A DNA stretch of 64,000 nt from Flavimarina sp. Hel_I_48 (GTDB lineage: Bacteria > Bacteroidota > Bacteroidia > Flavobacteriales > Flavobacteriaceae). The notes beneath the pieces were generated by a model. It had not been told where the DNA came from, searched no databases, and worked only from the letters and a program-made list of their open reading frames with translations. Both the position numbers and the translations under genes were made by a program. Below are positions 57,101-64,000 of this stretch, piece by piece (the stretch's first letter is position 1; every line of letters starts with the position of its first letter). The stretch covers positions 196,001 to 260,000 of the forward strand of contig NZ_JPOL01000002.1 of assembly GCF_000733945.1 (NCBI RefSeq), in the 5' to 3' direction.

Positions 57101-57384
57101 AGCGAACCTGGGGCGGACTGGTAGGTGTACTGGGCTATCCTGAATTTATTGATGGAGGTATGGTTACTGCACCTAATATCGCATTTTATACCGAAGATGG
57201 TTTTAGAGTAGAGAATGAAGGAGTACCACCGGATGTAGAAGTAGAGCAACTTCCTAAGTCTGTAATAGATGGTCATGATCCCCAGTTAGAAAAAGCCATA
57301 GAAATTGCATTAAAAGAATTACGTGAAAACCCACCCAAAGATACGAGCACTCCTGATTACCCTAACAAAACAGGTAATAACTAG
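54142..57384 (+). CDS. Tricorn-like S41 protease with beta-propeller
   Basis: 1080 residues with a signal peptide ending ASFSQ near 20. An N-terminal beta-propeller made of PD40/WD-like units (FSPDGKTIAFSA, WSPDSKHIAYFSD, WSPDSEKITFVD) reaches about 540, then a very acidic Lys/Glu/Asp linker (about 545-570), a second propeller-like part, a helical C1 domain (about 675-760), a PDZ domain (about 765-860, GDYIIEINGKQI) and the S41 catalytic domain with S967 in DETAGSGGDYLPW. Tricorn degrades oligopeptides. The signal peptide suggests periplasmic or surface location, not cytoplasmic as in archaea. Strong hairpin terminator follows. Confidence 0.92.
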   Translation: MYKFYLALLFFSGIQASFSQINTIDTRLMHSPAMGTDHIAFIYANDLWVAGQDGENPKRLTVDNGIESNPVFSPDGKTIAFSAEYEGNTDVYTVSVAGGVPKRLTYHPYPDLVRGFSSDGQKVLFLSQREVYTNRIAKLYTVDLMGGHINALDIPQAFWASYSPNGDFMAYTPLSDRFTQWKHYRGGTASRIWIYDFKNHEVQEIPKPAEGSNDAQPQWMGDHIYFKSDRNGEFNIYSYEPTSKKVAQLTDFKDFPVLNLSARNGRILFEQNGYLHSLLPETGQSTKLTIGIAADLLELRPRFVSNPDYVRSTGLSPTGARAVIDYRGDIVTLPAEKGDPDNRTQTPGSHETFPSWSPDSKHIAYFSDASGEYELHIKDQNSTEVARAVKLDGTGFYAYLDWSPDSEKITFVDNGRNLWVVDVKSGKNTKIAQDILYTPGVYRNLFGSWSADSDWIAYTIITETNYEQAYLYSLSENKSHVISDALANVSEPTFDPSGKYLYLTASTDAGPVVNWFDQSNQDMRTSNSLYLVTLQKEVESPFAKENDVEKIENDDEEDENDKKDEKSAPKALKIDWDGIRNRIVAVSVPPGNYSKLAVPLEGKLYYVSQSDTDGKGMLNRYDLAEQKNEELFETADYVISANGEKMLYRTENNWFISETGKKAENEPLNLDGVEIKIDPKQEWSNIFNEAWRVNRDYFYDPGMHGVDWEAMHKKYSVFLKEVPTKDDLYRMMGWMFSELAVGHHRFDYNGDAFQEPKSVPGGLLGADYTMENNRYKIKKIYGGLNWNPDLRAPLTEPGVDVKEGDYIIEINGKQITTADNLYLFFENTAGKLTFLTVSANANGSNSRTVQVTPTPSERALRNRDWVEGNIKKVDEATNGQVAYVYVPNTAEDGHEYFKRYFYPQATKKAIIVDERFNGGGQLADYVIDLLKKPKQANWNFRYGKDLKSPSASIQGPKVMLIDETAGSGGDYLPWMFRKFEIGTLVGKRTWGGLVGVLGYPEFIDGGMVTAPNIAFYTEDGFRVENEGVPPDVEVEQLPKSVIDGHDPQLEKAIEIALKELRENPPKDTSTPDYPNKTGNN

Positions 57385-57404
57385 TCTTTAAGTATTCATT
57401 CCCT

Positions 57405-57450
57405 AAAAGCCAATTACCCAATGCCAGTCGGCATTGGGTAATTGGCTTTT
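57405..57450. terminator. Perfect 21-base-pair bidirectional terminator hairpin
   Basis: Positions 57405-57425 and 57430-57450 are exact complements around AGTC. The AAAA/TTTT ends suit convergent transcripts from the protease and the synthase. Stem is unusually long and flawless. Confidence 0.9.
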
Positions 57451-57479
57451 AAATCATAACCATTTCTGAAAAACCTTAT

Positions 57480-59012
57480 CTAACTATAAAGATACGTATA
57501 GTATTTTTTTATGGACTTTTCCCAGCTAAAACGGGCTTTTGAGGCATTTTTCTCGATTTTTGACCATTCTTTAGGGTCATTTTTATAGAGATCTAAAATC
57601 TCTTCAAGAACGGTGAGCATGTTCATTATTTTTGAACCGTAGCTCTCACCATCAAAAACGAAACCGGTTTTACCATGTTCAACCGTATCTTTTAGTCCGC
57701 CAGTATTGTGCACAAAACAAGGGGTCCCGTTGCGCATGGCTAGCATCTGGCTTATTCCACAAGGTTCAAATTGACTGGGCATAAAATACAGGTCTGTTTC
57801 CATATAAATGGAATCTATCACATCTTCAGACTGACCATTGATGAAGATAAAGTTTTCATACTTATAACTTAATTCACGCATCATTTCTTCATATTCAGGA
57901 ACACCGGTTCCCAAGAGAATGAAAACTCCATTCACCTTTTTAAGTCGCGTAAGTATCTCCACCAAAAATTCCGGGGAACGCTTAAAAAAGTAGAATTTTT
58001 GATCTGTGAGTCGGGCAACGCTAGCGCATGTAAAACCCGGAGCCTTATCAAGAAATGGAACTATTTTTTCTCCAGTATGCGCTAAAAAGTCAGATTTGTA
58101 TTTCTTGGACTCTTGTTGCAACCATTTAAAAATCGCCCTGACCACATTGGGAAATAAACGGTTTCGTTCTGCTTCCCTAAAGTTCTTATAATTGACACCG
58201 TTAAGAATTCCGAAGAGCCTACCCTCCTTTTCTGCCTGCTGCAAATCACCTTCAAGATGCTCACCACCTATAAATTCTGGTGGATCGCTGGGCTGTAGTA
58301 TATCTTCCTTGTACGAAGGGCTCACGGTATGAACCGCGTCTGCCAGCCGTATACCTATAGCCATTAGATTTATGCAATCATGAAATCTGGGATCCCTCAA
58401 CTTATCATAGTCAAAATGAAGCGAAGGGAAAAAATTTACAAGTGACGCATAATTATCATTGAAGGGACGAATGCCCTGTATGGACAAATTATGAATGCTA
58501 TAAACAAATTTTATATTCTTTAAACCAGCAAAACCGGGGTTATAATCGCGCAAAAACAAAAGTGTGGTGGTATGCCAGTCATGAAGGTGTGCAACATTCA
58601 ATTTACCAAATGCGCCTTGAGCGATGGCCTGTGCAACTGCCGTACAGAAAATAAAAAACTTTATGGAATCATTGTAATAAGGCTCAACGGCATCATGATG
58701 ATAAATATGAGCGATGCTACCGGCCGTGATCTCCGGGTGATGGATCACATAATGTGTGATGTTTTTGAATTCTTTCTTTGGGGATACTTCGTAGAGTTCT
58801 GCGGAATAAATCTCGTTTTTTAGATGAAAATTTAATGTGGTCAGGAATTTGCCTTTTTGATGCAATCTGCCATAAGAGGGAACTACCACATGAACCTGAT
58901 CTCCGTTAGCGGCAATCTGGCGTGGTACATCACGTACCACATCTGCCATACCGCCAGCTTTGCAATCTGCCAAAGCATCATTTTCTGCAGCAACAAATAA
59001 AAAATTTTGCAT
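57480..59012 (-). CDS. glgA: Glycogen/starch synthase-like glycosyltransferase (GT5)
   Basis: 510 residues, GT-B fold. The N-terminal domain has CKAGGMADVV, the donor-binding K-x-G-G-x-x-DV loop of glycogen synthases, HLHDWHTT and SIHNLSIQG; the C-terminal domain has LARLTDQK-type start (ASVARLTDQKFY), SQFEPCGISQ with the catalytic Glu and NTGGLKDTV. It would add glucose from ADP-glucose to an alpha-1,4-glucan. No branching enzyme or glgC is adjacent, so pathway context is missing. Sequence beyond the core motifs differs from enterobacterial GlgA. Confidence 0.88.
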   Translation of the reverse strand: MQNFLFVAAENDALADCKAGGMADVVRDVPRQIAANGDQVHVVVPSYGRLHQKGKFLTTLNFHLKNEIYSAELYEVSPKKEFKNITHYVIHHPEITAGSIAHIYHHDAVEPYYNDSIKFFIFCTAVAQAIAQGAFGKLNVAHLHDWHTTTLLFLRDYNPGFAGLKNIKFVYSIHNLSIQGIRPFNDNYASLVNFFPSLHFDYDKLRDPRFHDCINLMAIGIRLADAVHTVSPSYKEDILQPSDPPEFIGGEHLEGDLQQAEKEGRLFGILNGVNYKNFREAERNRLFPNVVRAIFKWLQQESKKYKSDFLAHTGEKIVPFLDKAPGFTCASVARLTDQKFYFFKRSPEFLVEILTRLKKVNGVFILLGTGVPEYEEMMRELSYKYENFIFINGQSEDVIDSIYMETDLYFMPSQFEPCGISQMLAMRNGTPCFVHNTGGLKDTVEHGKTGFVFDGESYGSKIMNMLTVLEEILDLYKNDPKEWSKIEKNASKARFSWEKSIKKYYTYLYS

Positions 59013-59135
59013 AGTAATTTCAGTCTATTGTAAAGTTTGCCTTAAATCTAAAAACTAGATTAAGTGCTAATAAAATAGACGAAAATTAGAATAATTAAGA
59101 ACAATGAATTTTAAAAAAATCACAAAATAATGATC

Positions 59136-59834
59136 CTAATAAATCTTAATCAGCAAATTGGGGTCTGGACAGTTGGTTAGAAAATGTCTCACGTTTTGCG
59201 CACTGCTTACCCCGGGATAATCCCCACTGTAATTTTCCATATCCATTATAATCTGAAAATGCAGGTGTGGAGCATAATCTCCGTTTTCCATAGATTCGCC
59301 CAGATGAGCAATTATATCCCCAGCACTAAATTGCTGGCCAACTTTTATGGTATTAAGCGATTTGCGTGATAAATGGCCATAAAGCGTGTAAAAGTTCACA
59401 CCCTTTACTTCATGTTGCAGAATTATACATGGGCCGTAATCCCCGTGGTTTTTATTGTCCTTAAAACTGTGGACTTTTCCTGGATAAGCTGCCAGCACCG
59501 GTGTGCCGGCCCCACACCATAAATCAATCCCCAGATGGATGTTTCGCTGGTTATCGCTATTGTCCTTATTAAAATAAACGCTACGGCTATAAATATCCCG
59601 GCGCTCGTTGTAACCGCCGTAGCCAATTTTTGACCCCTGCTCTAAAAGTTTACTGTTTACGTAGCGTCCCAGTTCTGCTGAACAGCCTACATCAACGGTA
59701 CTTAATTCTTTATTATTTATCGAAAGGTCTAAATGACAATAGCTTTCTATATTATAACGCGCATCCAGCAGGGGAACGAAGGATTGTGTAAGGTTTTTTA
59801 AAAGTAATTCCTGCGGTGTTCTATCTATGCTCAT
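59136..59834 (-). CDS. M23-family peptidase without signal peptide
   Basis: 232 residues. LysM-less, lysostaphin-type domain (about 95-220): HLGIDLW (first His and Asp), TLYGHLSRKS and HLHFQI (last His), so the zinc site is complete. M23 enzymes usually cut peptidoglycan cross-bridges, yet the N terminus (MSIDRTPQELLLKN) has no signal sequence and no membrane helix. It may leave the cell by another route or act on a cytoplasmic substrate. A TATTTTTG box sits only five bases before the ATG. Confidence 0.85.
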   Translation of the reverse strand: MSIDRTPQELLLKNLTQSFVPLLDARYNIESYCHLDLSINNKELSTVDVGCSAELGRYVNSKLLEQGSKIGYGGYNERRDIYSRSVYFNKDNSDNQRNIHLGIDLWCGAGTPVLAAYPGKVHSFKDNKNHGDYGPCIILQHEVKGVNFYTLYGHLSRKSLNTIKVGQQFSAGDIIAHLGESMENGDYAPHLHFQIIMDMENYSGDYPGVSSAQNVRHFLTNCPDPNLLIKIY

Positions 59835-59839
59835 GGTAT

Positions 59840-59847
59840 CAAAAATA
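59840..59847 (-). promoter_or_regulatory. -7-like box almost touching the M23 gene start
   Basis: Minus strand TATTTTTG ending five bases before the ATG at 59834. If used, the mRNA would be almost leaderless. Could be chance. Confidence 0.3.
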
Positions 59848-59860
59848 CCATTCTAATCTA

Positions 59861-61516
59861 TTATTCAACAATAACATCACTAAATTTAGAAGAAATCATA
59901 ACAGATCCCCCTGCATTTTTGGCTTTGTTATATCCATTGAGCATCTGGCTATCATAGCCCCGCATGATTTTTGCCTCAAGCGTTTTGGGATAGTGCAAAG
60001 AACTGCGGGTCCCATTATATGAAAAATTGTACGCCGCATCAGGAAGTGTGAGCGTAAGTTCACTATTGTTTAAACTTATATTGATGCTCTTAAAATTTTT
60101 ATTCAGACTGGGTATGGTCAAGGCTCCAAAACTACCCCGTATGACCGCCGTTTCTCCTAGCTCATTGATTGTAATATTACTGGCACGTGCGTCAAGTTTG
60201 ATATTTTCTGCACTGTTGATCACACAGCTTTTCACATAATTGGTCTGCAGCGTACCGTAGTTCCAGCTTTTAACATCTATAGGGCTATAGGCAATGGTCA
60301 AATACGTTTTATCACCATCTATGGTTTTTGCGATAAAACCACCATGCGAAAGATTTATCCTCGCATTTTTAGCTTCGGTCAGGGTTATATTGCCATGACG
60401 GATATCAAGGTCCAGTTTTGCTTTTTTCGGCATATGAACCACAATAGTACGTTTAATTTTGCCGCTCTTCGGTGCAGGATTTACAGATCCCGATGAAAAC
60501 CGTACAGAAGTTCCTATTACATTCCCATTGGCATCGCGCGTTACCGTCTTACTAAAGTTTCCATTCTCCGTATTCTGTGCCATTTGTTCAATTTGCTGCG
60601 ACAATGCTTCCATTGCCGTGCCCATGTTTGCAGATAGCGATTGCATGTTGCTTTGCATGGATGTACCCCAGTTTGTCATATTCTTACCAAAGGATTCTTT
60701 AAAATCCTCATTCCAGCGTTTGAGATCATCCATCCACGCGTCCATTTCGGCAACCGAAACTTTTGTACCCAACTGTTTGTTCAAAGCATTCAAATATTGC
60801 TTTTTGTCCCTTTGATAGGCATTGGGATCAAAATTTAAACTTTTACCGAAGGGCGATTTTGGTAAAGCACTGATTTTTTCTGCAGCATCTGATTTGGCCT
60901 GATTCAACTTTTGAGCATTCTGCTGCTCCCACTTTGTAATGACCTGGTTATAATCGTCCCCAAAACTGGTACGTATCTTCTCTTTATAGGCCTTTAAATA
61001 TTGCTCTCCTTTTTGACGGTACGCATCATAATCAAAACGAACGTTATCAATCTTATCGTAATATTCTTTTGAAAACTGTTCCCCTTGTAACCGTTCTAAC
61101 ATAGGGGCTAACATTTGTTGCATCATTGGCTCCAGCATTTCCATTGAGGAGGAAACCATGGTATTGATTCCCCCGTTTGAACCTGCGACAAAAGGTAAGC
61201 CAGCGCTCGTATTTCCTGAACTGTTGATACGTATACTGCCGCTGTTGCCTTGAATATTTACTGCCCAGGCGTTTTTTAATTCTTCGATCTGTTCTTCAGA
61301 AAGATCTTCAGTTTCTAAAATGGCCTCGATCTGTACCTGGTCTTTGTTCCAATTTTCAAAGACAACATCTGTATTCTGGGCTTCCACAAACAGATTGATC
61401 TCTTCAGTGGCATCGTAACGTTCTGTAATTTTAGTGGTTTTCTCCTGTGATAGGCACTTAAAACTGTTAAGGCCCGTAAGACAGGTTACGGCTATGGTAA
61501 CTATATATAACTTCAT
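59861..61516 (-). CDS. Adhesin-like exported protein with a long helical insert
   Basis: 551 residues with a signal peptide ending FKCLSQ near 24. Residues 25-110 and 345-551 are beta-type, with repeats of the DUF4097/putative auto-transporter adhesin kind (LDLDIRHGNITLTEAKNA, IKLDARASNITINELG). Between them lies about 210 residues of Met/Gln/Lys-rich helix (EPMMQQMLAPMLERLQG, GTAMEALSQQIEQMAQN). Last gene of the sigma-factor operon, 10 bases after the anti-sigma-like gene, so probably an output or sensor of that system. Function not established. Confidence 0.72.
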   Translation of the reverse strand: MKLYIVTIAVTCLTGLNSFKCLSQEKTTKITERYDATEEINLFVEAQNTDVVFENWNKDQVQIEAILETEDLSEEQIEELKNAWAVNIQGNSGSIRINSSGNTSAGLPFVAGSNGGINTMVSSSMEMLEPMMQQMLAPMLERLQGEQFSKEYYDKIDNVRFDYDAYRQKGEQYLKAYKEKIRTSFGDDYNQVITKWEQQNAQKLNQAKSDAAEKISALPKSPFGKSLNFDPNAYQRDKKQYLNALNKQLGTKVSVAEMDAWMDDLKRWNEDFKESFGKNMTNWGTSMQSNMQSLSANMGTAMEALSQQIEQMAQNTENGNFSKTVTRDANGNVIGTSVRFSSGSVNPAPKSGKIKRTIVVHMPKKAKLDLDIRHGNITLTEAKNARINLSHGGFIAKTIDGDKTYLTIAYSPIDVKSWNYGTLQTNYVKSCVINSAENIKLDARASNITINELGETAVIRGSFGALTIPSLNKNFKSINISLNNSELTLTLPDAAYNFSYNGTRSSLHYPKTLEAKIMRGYDSQMLNGYNKAKNAGGSVMISSKFSDVIVE

Positions 61517-61526
61517 TGTGGTAATT

Positions 61527-62114
61527 CTAGATTCTATTGCTTTTTGTTTCTCCCTGGGGAGATTTTTTTAAATCCTTTAACTTGTCCTTAAGCTTAAAGA
61601 GCAGCTCAAGCCTGAGTTTTAAATTATCTATAAGCGTATTCACAGTTTGATCATTTACCCCTACTTCGACCAGGTCTGCATTCAGTTTTTTATATTCGGT
61701 ATTCAATTCCTCCAGTTGCGCCATGTAGGAATCAACCAGATCTTTATTACTCTCTGTAAGACTGAGCTGGGCTAGTTCTACATTGATACTCGCCATATAA
61801 TAATCTTCCAGCTTTTTAAATTCTGGGGAAAAATCACTTAGGTGCGGTGTGGTATCAGCTTCTGAAACCTGTACATTTTGCGGGTCCGGTTGCACCGAAG
61901 TGTTCAAACTATTTTTAAATAAAAGTCCCCCTACCGTAAGTAGTACAATACATACAGCCGCGATCTTGAGCCACATTTGTTTCTCTCCGTTTGAATTTGC
62001 TTTGCCAAAATGAGAATCCAACCGCTTCTCAAAACGGCCTTCGTGGCCTTTTCTAAGACCCTCTGAAGGAAGGCCATTGTCGTTTTTAAACAGCTCCCTA
62101 ATATCCTGTGCCAT
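61527..62114 (-). CDS. Membrane protein, probable anti-sigma factor
   Basis: 195 residues. A polar cytoplasmic N-terminal part of about 45 residues, one membrane helix (about 47-66, WLKIAAVCIVLLTVGGLLF) and a periplasmic coiled-coil-like region (about 95-185). No zinc-binding HxxxCxxC motif of ZAS anti-sigma factors is seen; the role rests on position, overlapping the sigma gene by 17 bases, and on topology. It would hold the sigma factor at the membrane until a periplasmic signal comes. Confidence 0.68.
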   Translation of the reverse strand: MAQDIRELFKNDNGLPSEGLRKGHEGRFEKRLDSHFGKANSNGEKQMWLKIAAVCIVLLTVGGLLFKNSLNTSVQPDPQNVQVSEADTTPHLSDFSPEFKKLEDYYMASINVELAQLSLTESNKDLVDSYMAQLEELNTEYKKLNADLVEVGVNDQTVNTLIDNLKLRLELLFKLKDKLKDLKKSPQGETKSNRI

Positions 62115-62643
62115 GGTAATATGGTTTTAATTTTTCCTGTAATTTTTTTTTGCCACGATGAACCAGTGTTCTGGAGGCGACTTCTGTGATATCCAGTATT
62201 TCTGAAATTTCCTGATGATCATATCCTTCCATTAAAAAGAGCATCACCGCAAAACGGTAACGTTCTGGTAAATCTTCAATAGCATCCTTGACCTGATCAA
62301 TGGAAATACCATCGCTCACAGACCAATCGTCAAACTCCTCCACCGTGCCCATCACCTGCTCATTGATCGCAACGAGTTCCAGCTTTTTGGCTTTTAGCAT
62401 ATCAATACTTTGATTGATGACAATACGCTTAAGCCAGGCGCCAAAGGTGACTTCCCCAGTGAACTGGTGCATCTTTGCAAATGCTTTTACAAAGCCTTCC
62501 TGCATAGCATCCTCTGCCTCGTACGAGTTTTTCAGAAAGCGAAATGCCACATAATACATGCCCTCGCTATACTTGCGGTAGAGCTGTAACTGCGCACGGC
62601 GATCGTTATGCTTGCATCGTTCTAGAATTTCTGATAACTGCAA
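62098..62643 (-). CDS. ECF-type RNA polymerase sigma factor
   Basis: 181 residues. Region 2 (about 20-95) with YEAEDAMQEGFVKAF and WLKRIVINQSIDMLK, region 4 (about 115-175) with LPERYRFAVMLFLMEGYDHQEISEILDI and a helix-turn-helix ending RGKKKLQEKL. It directs RNA polymerase to a dedicated regulon, commonly envelope stress. Translation starts at TTG 62643 because the conserved family opening begins there and no ATG is near. First gene of a three-gene operon with overlapping reading frames. Confidence 0.9.
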   Translation of the reverse strand: MQLSEILERCKHNDRRAQLQLYRKYSEGMYYVAFRFLKNSYEAEDAMQEGFVKAFAKMHQFTGEVTFGAWLKRIVINQSIDMLKAKKLELVAINEQVMGTVEEFDDWSVSDGISIDQVKDAIEDLPERYRFAVMLFLMEGYDHQEISEILDITEVASRTLVHRGKKKLQEKLKPYYHGTGY

Positions 62644-62762
62644 AATGATGGTCTGGTTAGTGGTGTTAGTTAAAGGACGGATAGCCTTTTTAAATGTTGC
62701 ACAATTATTAATTTATTTTTTTTGATCTTTATAATAATATGAAAAATTCAAAATATTAAACT

Positions 62763-62791
62763 AAAAAAGTCCGGCACATTGGCCGGACTTT
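62763..62791 (-). terminator. Intrinsic terminator of the FKBP gene
   Basis: AAAGTCCGGC (62766-62775) pairs with GCCGGACTTT (62782-62791); read on the minus strand a run of T follows. It lies 32 bases after the FKBP stop. Confidence 0.85.
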
Positions 62792-62822
62792 AATAATGAT
62801 TTATCTTCTAGAAGTTTAATTA

Positions 62823-63752
62823 TTAAGAATCTGCATCTAGATAATCTGGAATACCGTCTCCGTCAGTATCTAGATATTCAATAGAACCGTCAGCATTGAT
62901 AATGATCTCTTCACGCGTTGGAATTCCATCGCCGTCATCGTCAATATCAAGATAGTTGGGCGTTCCATTACTATCTGTATCATCATCGCGCAATATTTTA
63001 TTCTTATTGATATCCTCTACGATATTAGGTACTCCATCCCTATCATTATCGGTATTTTCGATAACATCAAAAATTTCCATGGTAAATATCAGACTGGAGT
63101 AAGCAGGGATCGAACCTTGGGATCCACTAAAATAAGCAAGGCCGGCAGGGATAAAGACAGCGCCAATACCATAATCATTACTGAATTTCAACGTACCATC
63201 CGTATTTAAACTAACAGAAGAAGCACCTTTAAAAGAATTAACGCCGTTTGCAAATCCTGGAACCGTACCTGTAATACCATTGCTTGTAATTACACCCGGC
63301 AAATTAAACCATAATGGCGTTACAGAACCGTCAAAACGTTCATCATTGAATAAACGCCCATTATAGTTCATATATACCGAATCTGCATACGTCGCCTGCT
63401 TTCCCTCGCCTTCGCGAACGACCAGTGTATAAAGCTTATAGTTTACATCAGCAAAATTGATCTCCTGTACGGTAACATCTTCAAGAAGTGATTTCTTATC
63501 AGCATTCTCGCCTTTAAGCTCACCAAACCTTATCTTATAATCAAAATCTTCTGAAGGATTATCAAACTCCTCGTAATTGTAATAATGTGTCTCTAAGTAT
63601 GCCGTGATAGTAGAATCACTTTCAGCTTTTACCTCTTCCCTATCGCGATCTGGTACCGGCGCGGGACCATTATTATCATCGTCTTTGTTACAAGAAATCA
63701 AGGCCATTGTAGCCAGAACAAGGCTCAGTATTACTTTTTTGCTATTCATCAT
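62823..63752 (-). CDS. FKBP-type peptidyl-prolyl isomerase lipoprotein with calcium-binding repeats
   Basis: About 309 residues from the ATG at 63752 (63749 is equally good; the upstream frame to 63779 precedes the signal). Lipobox LISC, then an FKBP domain (about 90-225) with DSVYMNYNGRL, FDGS, GFANGVN and IPAYSSLIFTMEIFDV. The last 80 residues hold four thrombospondin-3-like Asp-rich repeats (DNDRDGVPN, DTDSNGTPN, DDDGDGIPT, DTDGDGIPD) that should bind calcium. Protein folding outside the inner membrane is the likely role; related FKBP lipoproteins (GldI) serve gliding motility in Flavobacteriia, but this is not clearly GldI. Confidence 0.87.
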   Translation of the reverse strand: MMNSKKVILSLVLATMALISCNKDDDNNGPAPVPDRDREEVKAESDSTITAYLETHYYNYEEFDNPSEDFDYKIRFGELKGENADKKSLLEDVTVQEINFADVNYKLYTLVVREGEGKQATYADSVYMNYNGRLFNDERFDGSVTPLWFNLPGVITSNGITGTVPGFANGVNSFKGASSVSLNTDGTLKFSNDYGIGAVFIPAGLAYFSGSQGSIPAYSSLIFTMEIFDVIENTDNDRDGVPNIVEDINKNKILRDDDTDSNGTPNYLDIDDDGDGIPTREEIIINADGSIEYLDTDGDGIPDYLDADS

Positions 63753-63871
63753 TATTATTTTGAGTCGCGCAAGATACAATTTTACGTTATTTTTGTAACG
63801 CGATACTTTTTAAACTTCACCTAATATTTAATATCCGTTGCGCAACAAAACGGTTCAAAAAACAATAGATT

Positions 63872-64000
63872 ATGCGCGTTGACAAATATTTATGGCACAT
63901 TCGCTATTTCAAAACCCGCTCTGTGGCGACCAAGGCCTGTAACAAAGGACAGGTCAAAATAGATGATGTTGCAGTTAAAGCATCCCGGGATGTTTTTCCT
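63872..64000 (+). CDS. S4-domain RNA-binding protein, Hsp15-like (partial)
   Basis: The first 43 codons only; the gene runs off the window. MRVDKYLWHIRYFKTRSVATKACNKGQVKI is an S4 domain opening like Hsp15, which binds the 50S subunit carrying stalled nascent chains, or RqcP of ribosome quality control. Start ATG at 63872. Full length and C-terminal features cannot be seen. Confidence 0.82.
   Translation, partial: MRVDKYLWHIRYFKTRSVATKACNKGQVKIDDVAVKASRDVFP

Noticed and set aside
1..64000. tRNA, rRNA, CRISPR arrays, insertion sequences, integrases, phage genes
   Set aside because: I looked for cloverleaf-like segments, regular spaced repeats and transposase or integrase motifs and saw none.

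Overview
The window looks like core chromosome of a marine-type Flavobacteriaceae (phylum Bacteroidota). Evidence seen directly: moderate-to-low G+C; many genes preceded by the Bacteroidota -7 promoter box TAnnTTTG; several TTG starts; many short lipoprotein or exported proteins; and family combinations typical of this group (a long NusB next to a DUF1573 lipoprotein and YajC, a PUR-like DUF3276 protein, a WbqC-family protein, TPR-fused sensor kinases, DciA-like DUF721 next to RecF). Genus cannot be fixed from the sequence alone. I see no rRNA, tRNA, CRISPR array, integrase, transposase or prophage.

Layout. 1-1.3 kb: the tail of a beta-helix-type secreted protein, an orphan exported protein and a small gamma-glutamylcyclotransferase-like protein. 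1.3-8.6 kb (minus): a TamB/TamA-type envelope-assembly pair. 8.8-11.4 kb: a small disordered protein, an exported protein and a CarboxypepD_reg-like protein. 11.5-16.9 kb: two paralogous TPR/histidine-kinase/receiver hybrids on the minus strand with a WbqC gene on the plus strand between them. 17.1-22.0 kb (minus): mutL, two rhomboid proteases and a membrane-anchored endonuclease/exonuclease/phosphatase, nearly without gaps. 22.2-23.5 kb (minus): a TPR membrane protein and ribH. 23.7-30.2 kb (plus): recF, a lipoprotein, a DciA-like protein, kdsA, an MscS-type channel and a TlpA-like lipoprotein. 30.2-34.2 kb (minus): HMG-CoA lyase-like protein, a third TPR kinase and pyrD. 34.3-37.5 kb: pepT (plus), then nusB, DUF1573 lipoprotein and yajC (minus). 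37.7-43.4 kb (plus): a frameshifted ABC exporter, a PUR-like protein, an M14 peptidase and a SET-domain protein. 43.5-48.4 kb: M28 peptidase (minus), CIA30 and Gre-like proteins (plus), glyA (minus). 48.5-54.0 kb: fahA, a FabH-type synthase, an acyl-ACP desaturase and a DEAD-box helicase. 54.1-64 kb: a tricorn-like protease, a glycogen/starch synthase-like enzyme, an M23 peptidase, an ECF sigma / membrane anti-sigma-like / adhesin-like operon, an FKBP lipoprotein and the start of an S4-domain protein.

How genes work together. Most are housekeeping (mismatch repair, recombination, riboflavin, pyrimidine, Kdo and one-carbon metabolism, Sec, transcription and translation). Envelope biology is the main accessory theme: TamA/TamB, kdsA, rhomboids, the sigma/anti-sigma operon, large exported peptidases and FabH plus desaturase for membrane lipids. 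Convergent gene pairs are usually separated by strong, often bidirectional hairpin terminators.

I found no convincing undescribed multi-gene system. The observations most worth following are the frameshifted ABC exporter, a MutL lacking recognisable endonuclease motifs, the duplicated TPR hybrid kinases around wbqC, a bacterial SET-domain protein, a Gre-like coiled-coil protein, the sigma-factor operon whose adhesin has a long helical insert, and several inverted-repeat elements between genes.
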